NCBI GenBank assembly: GCA_009602735.1
Contig: WELA01012617.1
Location: forward strand, 186,001-250,000
Direction: 5' to 3'
DNA: 64,000 bases
Origin: Mesotaenium endlicherianum
Taxonomy: Eukaryota; Streptophyta; Zygnematophyceae; Zygnematales; Mesotaeniaceae
The notes below the pieces were generated by a model. The model made no database searches. It was not told the DNA's origin and saw only the letters and a program-made list of their open reading frames with translations. Shown here in pieces: positions 1-9,692 of the stretch (positions are counted from its first letter, which is position 1; every line of letters starts with the position of its first letter). The translations under genes were made by a program, and so were the position numbers.

Positions 1-928
1 TGTCGGCGATTGACGAGTCAAGCGAGGTCAATGACTTGTTTAAGAGTATCTGGTCAAGTGGAAAGGCTACCATGCGGATGACAACACTTGGGAGCCGGGG
101 GTCAACTTGACTCATTGTAAGAGTAAGTTGAGACGTTCTCTATAGAATGCGTCGAGGACGTCGCATGTTGAAGAGGGGGATGATGTAAGGTCATAGGATT
201 ATGAAGTGCAATTTTGAGTCATTAAGATATATGTTTTGAATGCCTAGAGTCGTAGAGTGCATGTTTTGTGGTCATTTTGATATAAACTTCATCAAATTTG
301 GTCAAGTATTGAGAGAGTTACGGATTTCTGAAGTTTAATTAATTTTGAGGTCGGTTGACGACTGTCCTTAATTTGCGGTGAGCGCGACCGTCGAATTGAC
401 TGACAGCGTCAAGCGATCTGGCCCGTTAGAGTGAACTCAAACCTTCACGTAAGTTCGGCTGACGCGGAGTGCCGACCGGGTCAATTTACCTAGAACTTTC
501 GGTTTAGCCTAGCGCGCCTAAGATAGAATATTCTAGTAATGTTGATGCATGTATGTGGACGTCAATTTCACCCGACACGTCAGATGAGATTGATTTGGCA
601 TACTCTCAAATATTAAGGAAGGGGCGAATTGACGAACACTTAGGAAATTCCGTAGCTTTCTCCTAGAGCGGAGCACTTAGGCTGAAAACTATATGTAGGC
701 ATAACTTCTTCATTTTTTATCAGTTTTCACTTTTGTAAATTTCTACGGGTTTGTAATGACAAGGTCTTTCATCCTACATCATTTGTGGGCACTTTCTTGC
801 TACTCAAAATGTTGAGTAGTTTTCCTAAGTATTCTTAGTAATATGCCGCTGCACTCTTTAGTATGATTGCAACTACTTCTATTTCCCATGAGTCGCTACG
901 CTTCTACTAGGGCACTCTGCCCCTTTGA
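1..928 (+). mobile_element. Ty3/chromovirus family A, copy A1 (3' end only)
   Basis: This is the right-hand end of a family A Ty3-type element; the rest lies left of the window. Bases 1-177 match the chromodomain tail of the second copy (12934-13110) and are followed by a full-length LTR. The copy is more diverged from A2 than A2's own two LTRs are from each other, so it looks like an older insertion. It is broken. The base composition and motifs match A2 throughout, so the family assignment is firm. Confidence 0.85.
184..928 (+). repeat. LTR of family A (3' LTR of A1)
   Basis: The segment of about 745 bp begins TGTAAGGTCATAG and aligns end to end with the A2 LTRs at 6994-7738 and 13116-13859. 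The right end is less clean than in A2. The TSD cannot be tested because the 5' end is outside the window. Confidence 0.85.
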
Positions 929-2800
929 GCCACTAACAATCGATACTAACATCCTAGTGAATGTGTAGAACTTGGGTGCCCATAGTGGGCGAACAGGTCT
1001 TTGAGCTGCTCTTGGATTGAATATGATTTAGGCAGTGCTGTCAGGCGAGGGTTTCGCAGCAATGACCTTTTGTGCAGTACTGCTAAGAATGTTGCATCAA
1101 CATCATGTGCTCGATTGTCAGCCCAATAGCAGAGGGCCCAGCAAAAAAACATTTCAAATAAAGTGTATTTACTACGATCTAAAGTCGTGCAGCTGAAACA
1201 ATTTGTTCTACTACGTACTTATTGAAAGTGAAAGACCTATTCCAAGCTACAAAGAACAAGATATACACGTATTGTGTGGAAGGCAAGATGATATTAACAG
1301 TGAAGAAAAATAAAACAAGTGAGTACAAGAATCGTATCGGCGACATTCTTACAAGCGATATGATATATCCTTTACTCCAGTGCCACAATAGTACAGCGTT
1401 AACCCTATTGGAATGCACTGTGCGCCTGTTCTAGCAGTAAATTGGTTATGTATAGAATAAGGAAGGACGAAGTATATCCCTAATTACAAGGATGTCCTTT
1501 TTGCGCTTCCCTAATATATTGGGTTCACCTGCACAGTAACTAGAGTGGAAGTCCCAATCAATGATGTTTTTGTGCGGAACGTCAGCTTCGATGTTTTGCA
1601 CAGACATGGCTGAGGGGCTAGGACTATGTCTTGTCGCACTGGTGCTTGTTGACCTGGGGGAAGGTGCAGTAGGGGAATTTGCTGACGCTGCAAGTCTTGA
1701 GGAGGTGCAGGGTTCAGTCTGTGCACCTGGAAAACAAGTAATATGAACACATTCAACAAATGGCAAACTGCCTGCCAAACTGGCATTCAAGTGAAGAATC
1801 CCTGTACAACCAATAAGTAAGTATGCAGCATGAAACATTGTCATGTGGAATAACACTTAAAGAAAGGGACATAGAGAAAAGCCCACCCCAACTCACCCCA
1901 TCCCGTCTCTTGTGTGCACAAGAGTTTAGACCTAGCGCAAAAAACTCGTACTCTGGGATTGCATCAAGTATACTGTCAGCTCCTGCTTGTAGTACCCGCT
2001 TGCCGTCAGCCATGTTGCTCTGAATCTAGACAGCCTTGTCCAACCTGTGAAGTAATGTATAATAGTCCTCCTTTGCTTCTTCCAACCAGAAGTGTGTTCT
2101 AACAATTCTCTTAACAGGTGGTGGAGTCTTCATTTCATCAGATTTCATACGATCTTGTAAGCTACAAGAAGGTGTTGCATGCGGATAGTACGAGCCCGTA
2201 GGTCATTCACAATTTTGTCCATGACTCGTAGCATACTCTTGTAGTCTCCATTACAATCTCTAAAATGATTTAATCCACAAATGGAGACCTATTCCCTCTA
2301 ACGTTTGCGGAGATTATTTACCAAAATCCATGAAACAGATAGAAGCAAGGCAGAAGGATATAAAGGGAGGTCTATGTTGTTATGGCACTACGTTAATTGG
2401 CCTCAGAGTAATACAACTTTAAGAAACTGGTGAGATAGTTGGAGGCGTAGACAAGAAGATGCATGTTGCACCTGCAAAAAAACGCGAAGCGTGAGGGCAG
2501 ATCAAGGGCAGGTGAGGAAGAGATTAAAACTTTCATCCATCCTATTTCAGACGGAAACTTTCGAGACTCCACAAAGTGCCTCCTCGTCGATGTGTGCACT
2601 GGCGCAAGGGGTTCATACGTGGGCCAGACTTACGTGGATGTCCAAATACACGAAAAATGTGTGCGATAATCAAACGGACACAATTTAAAGAACACGAAAA
2701 CTGTGCTACTGTTTTAAACGCGTACCCAGCCGGACAAACGTACGAAGTATACCAAATCTTACAGTTTGACACAAAAGGGCTGTACGGATGTATTTCATAA
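929..2800. other. Unassigned sequence between A1 and element F
   Basis: No LTR, RT or integrase similarity is visible here. The base composition is more AT-rich than element F. Apart from the exon-like minus-strand segments described separately (946-2255), I see only short open frames without recognisable motifs. It may be host intergenic DNA or the decayed left end of F. Confidence 0.4.
946..2255 (-). other. Exon-like minus-strand segments of an unrecognised gene or gene remnant
   Basis: Reading leftward on the minus strand, about 2255-1894 carries two protein-like segments (including KRIVRTHFWLEEAKEDYY and MADGKRVLQAGADSILDAI). The second is followed at about 1893 by GTGAGT, a good splice donor. 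A TTTTCCAG acceptor lies near 1737. A further segment at about 1080-955 (ALPKSYSIQEQLKDLFAHYG) could be a last exon, ending at a stop just right of A1. One in-frame stop falls between the first two segments unless an intron or different boundary removes it, so this may be a host pseudogene. I do not recognise the family. The case rests on composition and splice-like signals only. Confidence 0.25.
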
Positions 2801-2815
2801 CTAGGGGCCAAGCTG

Positions 2816-3290
2816 ATGCTGCGTTTCCGCGGGGCTGGTTTACGCACCAGTGCTGGCAGGCTAGCACGCGGCGCTGATATCGCGTTGCTCTCCGCATCCG
2901 CTTTAGCTCTGCACGAGTGCAAGTTGATCAACAGCCCTAACGCTGCGTTTCTAGACAATGCGCAGGGGAACGTGCTTGTCAACAAGCAGGCCTCTCATTG
3001 CATCATGTTCGACACCGGCGCTAGCCGGTCCTCATCAGCCTTAGCTATACTTCAGACAGCTGGGCCTCTCTTAGGCCGACTTAGAGAACGTGCCCATGCG
3101 TATCAACACGGCGGCCGGCACATCCAAGTTGGTGACGGGGTGCACACGGCTTGCGCTCCTCTTCACTTTTTGGCCAGGGACCAAGGATGAGACTACCATC
3201 CATCGGCACGCGCTTGTGACGCACTTTGATACCTTTGACGTCCTCCTAGGCAGGACGTGCTTTTCCCTATCGGAGTCGCGGTGAATAATT
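2816..3290 (+). pseudogene. Element F: retropepsin-like aspartic protease region
   Basis: The catalytic motif DTGAS lies near 3010-3024, preceded by a hydrophobic strand. About 70 codons further, a segment resembling the C-terminal half of retropepsins (HFDTFDVLLGRTCF) ends near 3280. In Ty3-type elements this enzyme cleaves the Gag-Pol polyprotein. No gag zinc knuckle was found upstream. The fragment is part of a broken fossil. Confidence 0.6.
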
Positions 3291-3299
3291 GGACGGAGC

Positions 3300-5440
3300 G
3301 TGTGCACTACTGCCCCAACTAGTGCTTAGGAGGCACTCGCACGGCCTCCTTAACTCTCAACATCCTAGACCGGCGTTCGACCTCCGCCGTCCTTTGCAGC
3401 TTCATGGCCCTTGGCAACGATGCTGACCGGCTCGGTGTCACCTAGACCAGTAAGGGCAGTCCCAAGGATGACAAAGTGTCCGTGGGGTGGGATCCACTCA
3501 AACCCCAAGACGAGGAGCCCGAGCTTCCGCATGCAGAGCTGCACCTCTCACTATAACGATCCGCTGCGTGGCCGGATGCGGCGCGTGCGACACATTGCGT
3601 GGAGCAATAGAAGTGTCAATTTGAATTGTATAAGTACAACTGGCGTGCGATCAAAGCACCTCATGTTACCTTTTTGTTTGTATCGCTACACTCACCGCGG
3701 GTGCAGGCCAAGCTTTTGCCAACTTAGGCCAGGGAATCTGTGCGCATTTGCGCAACCCTGCACGCAATGATGCGCCACATGACCACGGCAGCTTCTACAG
3801 CCGCCAACGCCGCCACGGCAGCCGTGGCCACTGCTATCAGGGCGCACAAGCTCCTTGCAACCGCTGCAGACGCCTCCCAGCCGCCACTCCCTGCTCAACC
3901 GCCACGTGAGAGGGCCTGCTCTCCCTCGGCACAATTTGACGTCCGCTTGCGCCAAGAGGTGCCCGTTGGGGTGGCTATGCAGTTCCAGATAACGTCCTAG
4001 TTGTCCTTGCTGTCCCTTCAAGCTGACAACATCAAGTATCGCACTACGGCATTTGAGGCAAAGGCCATGCGGAGGGCCGCTTACGACCGTATGATAGACC
4101 ACGAGTCCTACAGGGAGGACTCCTACGTAGAGGATTCAGAGGAGCCCTTTGGCAAGGAGCCGCTTGAGGCGCCCTCAGAGCCCATTCTCGGCACGTCGGC
4201 CGCCCTCGTTGACACATTCCCACAAGTCCCCGGGGCTTTAGTACGCTTACGGGACCCCCAGGCTTCACCAGGCCCGCAAAATTTAGCCGCCACTCATTGG
4301 CTAGGCGTGGCCAGGCGTATTAATGCGGAGCAAGAGCCAGCCGCCAGCTCTCGCATGGGTGCTCCATCAACGCTGACTGTCCCAACATCACGCATCTGAT
4401 GTTTGACCCTAGCGCCCGCGCCACACTTGCCGTCTCCAGCGCCGCCGTCGCAACCACATTGTCCAAATCTGGCGCTGGCGCCAGCGTCGCTTGCGCCTTG
4501 ATTGGCGCTGTTGACACAGCGACGACCGTTGTCCCCAACCTGCATTCACTCCGTGCTCTCAGGCCAGAGCCTGGACGCGGCCTGGACGCGGCCTTCACGG
4601 CCGATTGCGCGCTGTCACTCTATCTCGGACCACGCACGGTCTGCGCAACGAGCGCAGCCTCACGCCGCCGCTAAGATGCTCCGCTCTATCAGGCCGCCCT
4701 ATCGCGACACCGGGACCGCGCCGTCATGCTGCCGTACCGCGCCGTTCGTGACCGTGCCATCACTCCGCCTTACCGCGAGGCCTGCAACCAGGACGACATC
4801 CCGCTGTCCATGACGCACGCCGCCCACGCGTTGTACGAGACCTATCCAACATGCTGGCCTGCGATGCCCTGCAGCCACATTGCTGGCGACAGCCCTAGCA
4901 ACTCACTTCCGTCGAAGGTAGCTCGCACCAGCGTCCGCACTTTTGACTCCTCGCGTCTCAAACGTCGTCCGTCTGCCGTTGAGGCAATTGTACACCAGCA
5001 GCATTGACCTTGCGTGCAGCTGACGCCTCGCTTGTTGCTCCGCCCGCGAGCACAGTTGGCGCCTCGACAGCCAGTTCTTGCCTGGTCCGTTGCCGGTTGC
5101 GTCAAGCCGTCCTCCGGCGTCATCCCTGCGCAGGCCCCGCTCCATCGGCGCCAGCAGGCGTTCTACAACCGGCACCCCTACCTGCCCTAGCAACCGCTGC
5201 TGGATCAGCTGACGTACGCCGCGTCCCACCCGCAGGCCCGCGACGCCATGCGCAGGTGACAGCTCGAGTGCATGCGCCAGGCGTAGACCGACTCAGAGCC
5301 TGTTCCCCTGCACATCCTGCACGACGCCCGCAACAGTTGGCGATCGTATCCGGTCCACACTCGCACAGAGCAGCCTTGACCACTTCCCGGTCCTATCCCC
5401 CGCCTCACACGCGGCTGCGCCGAGCGCACCGTTGCAACAC
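3300..5440 (+). pseudogene. Element F: GC-rich spacer between protease and methyltransferase
   Basis: The stretch is strongly GC-rich, and its open frames are rich in Ala, Pro, Arg and Thr (for example near 3770-3900 and 4400-5000). No catalytic or binding motif could be recognised. Long open frames occur on both strands, as expected from GC-rich DNA, so none is reported as a gene. By position it is a linker or an unrecognised domain between protease and methyltransferase. It is decayed. Confidence 0.4.
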
Positions 5441-5445
5441 TGCGC

Positions 5446-6360
5446 GTGGCTCCGTACCAGCACAGTGAGACCCGCAACTTTCCGCCCACTGTAGAGCTCG
5501 ACGACCCCGCCATGGGTTGCCGTCTGCTCCCCACACCGATCTACACCAACCAGCTAGACAAGCGCCCAAATGGCATTGTCTTTGTGGAGCTGTTTGCAGG
5601 CGTCGCTTTTGAGCTGCTTGCCACCCTACAAGCCGGCATCCCCGTGCGTCACTACGTCTACGTCGACCCTGATGTTGAGGCGCAGCAAGTGGCCCGGCAT
5701 CAGATGCACTCTGCCACGAGCGCTTCCTCAACCTCTTCCCCGCTTGGGCCTTCCGTCATGCGCAGACGAACTGGCCCATGGACGTTTGAGACATCACCGA
5801 TAAGCATGTCACTCGCCTCGGTCTCGCAGACCTCATCATTGCAGGCTGGGAGTGTCAGAGGTTCTCCATTGTTGGCCGTGGCGGAGCACTCAACAACCCT
5901 TGTACCGCGCTCTTTTGGCACGTTCTACGCGTCCTCAACCTCGTCAAGGAGTGCCAGTCGCCATACTCCCTCGCGTGGTCCTGGAGAACGTGGCGATGCG
6001 CCACAATGAGCGACCCAACGTGCGCGCCAACTTTGAACTCTGAAGCAGCTATATTGGACGAGAGGCCGTCATTGATGCCGCCCAGATTGGGTCCTTCGCA
6101 CATCGCGTCCACGCGTACTTTACTAACTTGGCGATGCCAGGCACTCTTGAGGCCCTGGCGATGGGAGACGTCACGCTTGCGCTCCCTACCTTCCTTAGCT
6201 GCTACCACAGTGCGGAATTCATCGGCGGACGTCCGCGGCATGCTCATCAACCTCGCCACCGGCATGTACAAGCGTCCGTGTGCCGTAGAGATGGAGCGCG
6301 CCATGGGCTTTCCTCCGCACTTGAACCAGGTCAATGGTTTCTTCGAGGTCAACCGCATTT
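5446..6360 (+). pseudogene. Element F: C5 cytosine-specific DNA methyltransferase domain
   Basis: The ordered motifs of the C5 methyltransferase (DNMT/Dcm) fold are present. Motif I, VELFAGVAFE, lies at 5584-5613 (the AdoMet-binding FxGxG-type loop). A following acidic strand is YVYVDPDVEA. The motif IV equivalent, GWECQRFS, lies at about 5844-5867 and carries the catalytic cysteine. Motif VI, LENVA, is at 5981-5995. A motif VIII-like segment, IGSFAHRVHAYFTNL, lies near 6086-6130, and the C-terminal motif EMERAMGFP at about 6288-6316. Such enzymes transfer a methyl group from AdoMet to carbon 5 of cytosine. The domain lies between protease and RT of the same element, so it belongs to the element and not to a host gene. 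It is broken in several places. The exact DNMT subfamily cannot be assigned by eye. Confidence 0.75.
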
Positions 6361-6369
6361 GCCTGCTAG

Positions 6370-6993
6370 GCTAGGCCACCAATGCCACGCCTTGATCTGG
6401 ATCCACTTACAGACCCAGGTCTTGACGCCCCTCTACGCCGAGGATCTGCCATCCGAAGCTCCCTCAGCGCTACGAGGACCGGGACGATAGCTCGTTCAAC
6501 GACAACGGCACCCGATTTCCGCCTGGCACCCGCTGGCAGTTGTAGCACGCAGGTCCGACGCTTACGTCCCCATTTGTTGGCCCCTAGGCAGCCCGCATCC
6601 AGCGTTGAGGCTACTTCGCTTGGGGGGGAGAGGAGGAGAGAGGAGCCACAGCGGCCCAGGGAGCTACACGCTAGCCCTTTCTTTTTCCTCCTGTTCGACC
6701 TCAGGCAGCCGGCGCGAGATAGCTAGCAACTACAAGACAAGTGCCAGCCGCTATGCAAATGACACCAGGCAAGAGGTCCTAGCAGCAAGGCAGGTGGCGC
6801 CAGCAGCAGGACAGGGGCCCGCAGCAGCACTAGAGCTGCCAATTGCAAAGCAAGAGCCGTCCCTAGCCGCCCCCACTTGGAATTTGGGGGGGACCCTTAC
6901 CAAGGAGCAGGCAGCGCAGCTAACGGCACTACTCGATGCGAGGCGTTGTGTCAGCTTTGCCAGTGCATGCACAACCTTGGATAATACAAGGGC
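6370..6993 (+). pseudogene. Element F: linker leading into RT, cut by A2
   Basis: Following the methyltransferase is a low-complexity Arg/Ala/Gln-rich stretch. Then comes a segment (GGTLTKEQAAQLTALLD, about 6886-6940) of the kind found just upstream of RT in Ty3-type polyproteins. Sequence resumes after A2 at 13865 with the RT N-terminal region; the AGGGC duplication on both sides (6989-6993 and 13860-13864) shows the two sides were contiguous. Confidence 0.55.
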
Positions 6994-7738
6994 TATAAGG
7001 TCATAGTTTTGTAAGATGCATTTTTGAGTTTCATAAAATTATGTTTTGATTGCACATTCATGTAGAGTGCATTTTTGTGGTCATTTTGATATAAAGTTCA
7101 TCGAATTTGGTCAAGTATTGAGAGAATTACGGATTTCTGAAGTTTAATTAATTTTGAGGTCGGTTGACGACTGTCCTTAATTTGCGGTGAGCGCGACCGT
7201 CGGATTGACCGACAGCGTCGAGCGATCTGGCCCGTTAGAATGAACTCGAACCTTCACGTAAGTTCGGCTGACGCGGAGTGCCGACTAGGTCGATTTACCT
7301 AGAAGTTTCGATTTAGCCTAGCGCGTCTAAGATAGAATATTCTAGTAATGTCGATGCATGTATGTGGACGTCAAATCGGCCCGACACGTCAGATTAGACT
7401 GATCTGGCTTACTCACGAATATTCTGGAAGGGACGATTTGACGAACACTAAGGAAAATTCGTAGCTTCCTCCTAGAGAGGAGCACTCAGGCAGAAGATTA
7501 TTAAAAGGCATAACTTCTTTGTTTTTATATCAGTTTTCACTTCTGTAAATTTCTACGGGTTTGTAATGACAAGACCTTTTATCTTACATCATTTGTGAGC
7601 AGTTTCTTGCTACTCAAAATGTTGAGTATTTTTCCTAAGCTCTGTTAGTGATATGTCGCTGCACTCTCTAGTATGATGGCAACTAGTTCCTTTCCTCGTG
7701 AGTCACTACGCTTCCACTAGGGCACTTTGCCCTTTTCA
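6994..7738 (+). repeat. 5' LTR of A2
   Basis: The 745-bp LTR ends ...CCCTTTTCA and aligns with the 3' LTR at 13116-13859 and with the A1 LTR at 184-928. The primer-binding site begins at about 7741 (TGGTATCGGAGC). This resembles the complement of the initiator-Met tRNA 3' end, the usual primer for plant Ty3-type elements. Confidence 0.92.
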
Positions 7739-7775
7739 TCTGGTATCGGAGCTGGGCTAGTTTGCATATTATATT

Positions 7776-9692
7776 ATGGAGTCGCAGCCGGCAGCTGGAG
7801 GAGGCGAACATGTCGAGCATGTTGAGCGCGGGGGGCAACAGGCAGCACCAACGATGACTAGAGAGCAACAAGAAATGCAGGCGATGCTAAGGCAAATGGC
7901 AAATGCATTTGGAGGAGAAGTCTACACCCAGTTTCAACAAGATATGCGCGCGAAGGTGGAGAGAATGGTGCGAATTGTTATGGGGAACGCCGCTTCGACG
8001 AATTCGGCACCTGCACCCGTTGTACCACCAATTCATGTTAACCCAGTGGTGCATCCAGTTATTCCACCCGCATCAGGAGTACGTACGCCTAAGCTTGAAG
8101 TTTATACTGGAGAGCGTGGATCGACGCCTGTTCATCTATGGATTTTTGGAGTGAAGAAGTTTATGGAGTCTTCTGCGCTCATGCCCGACAGACAAGTCGC
8201 CTTTGTCATAACTTTGCTGCAAAAAAGTGCTGGAGCTTGGTATGAACGAGAAAAGCAGCTGTCTGGAGTTCTTGCTACTGTTGGTAAGCTATTTGAAGGC
8301 TTGAAGAGGCAATTTCAACCTATTGCACCCGAGGCTACCGCTCGAGATCTATTGGTGCGCCTTCGTCAGCGAGGAAGCGTTCAGAAGTATGTTTCGCGCT
8401 TCAACGAGCTGGTGCTTCAATGCCCATCCATGCACGAGTCAGAGATGATGGACAAGTTCAAGAGGGGACTCAAGCCAACTGTGGCCAAGGAAGTGGCGCT
8501 CAAGGACCCTACCAGTCTTGAGGAAATGATGGCATTGGCAACAAGGGTCGACGCTGTGGAGTATTGTCAGAGGCAGTGGGGCAGCCACAACTTTGGAGGA
8601 TATCGACACTTTGGATCTCAAGCGCCAAGCACGAGTGTTCAAGGTCCAGTACCCATGGAGTTGGGACTTGTGCAGTACCAGCGCAAGCAGCAGAATTTCA
8701 AGCCGGGAGGACCCTGCTATAGTTGCGGCAAGCTTGGGCATCTGGCTCGAGTGTCATGTGAAGGCGAAGCAACCTCAACAGCAGGAAAAAGGAGGATGCC
8801 AGTAAGTCGTTCTGGGGTGTCTACAGGCGTGAAGACGAGAACTCACAAGGAGGTTATCCCCAGGAGCCTGCCGAGAAGCAAAAGACGAGATATTGACAAG
8901 CCTATCATCGTGGAAGGAGTAGTCGACGGCAACAAGGCGAAGTGTATGGTCGACAGTGGCGCAAGTGCAAACTTTGTGCACAAAAAGCTGGTGAAAGAGT
9001 GGNGAGTTCCTGTGCAGAAGCATTATGAGCCTAAGGAGGCAATTTTGGCGAATGGGCAGAGACTCAAGTGTGGTGCACCTACGGAAGCTATTCACGTGGA
9101 AGTAGCGGGGCACCAGAGCACTGAAGTTATGGAGCAGGCAGAGTTAGGTCACCACGAGGTGATATTGGGCCAACCATGGCTAAGAAAAGCCAACCTTCAA
9201 GTGCACTGGAGCACAGGACAAGTGAAAGTCCAAGGGCGTGACGGTCGAATGGAGACAGCGAAACAGGTGGAGGTAGATACGACCACAAGTAACTGTCTTC
9301 TGTCGAGTCTGCAAGTTAAGAAGCTATGCAGGGCGAATCAGGTGCAGGAGATGTACCTTGTTTCGGTGAACCTGGCCAGGTCATCAGATGGAGCAAGCGT
9401 GAATCCTAACAGCCTGGGCGAATGTACATCGCCGGAGGAGCAAGTAGTGGTGTCTGATCCCCTTGCTCATAAGGAGCAGAGCCCAACTGCTCCAGATAAG
9501 AAGCCTGCTGAAATGCCTGCCCAAATTAAGGCGCTGTTGGAGGAGTTCAAGTGCGTATTTCCTGAGGAACTACCTGCAGGATTACCTCCACAGAGAGCTA
9601 TGGAGCACAAGATCGAGTTGGAGCCAGGGAGCAAGCCACCAATGAGACCCGCCTATCGACAATCGTTTGCGGAGTTGGATGAGTTGAAGTAG
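7776..9692 (+). pseudogene. A2 gag and protease region
   Basis: The reading frame starts 38 bp after the LTR with MESQPAAGGGE. It contains a retrotransposon Gag capsid-like region (about residues 105-260), a CCHC-type zinc knuckle (CYSCGKLGHLARVSC, about residues 313-327) and the retropepsin motif VDSGAS (about residue 390). Gag forms the particle and binds the RNA; the protease processes the polyprotein. The frame ends in the linker ahead of RT. It is part of a broken copy, and one base in the region is undetermined. Confidence 0.8.

Noticed and set aside
4842-5731. Long minus-strand open frames opposite element F
   Set aside because: GC-rich DNA leaves several frames open; no motif is recognisable and the plus strand carries the element domains.
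5446-6360. The methyltransferase as a functional host DNMT gene
   Set aside because: It lies between protease and RT of element F on the same strand and is broken; no host-type introns or regulatory domains were seen.
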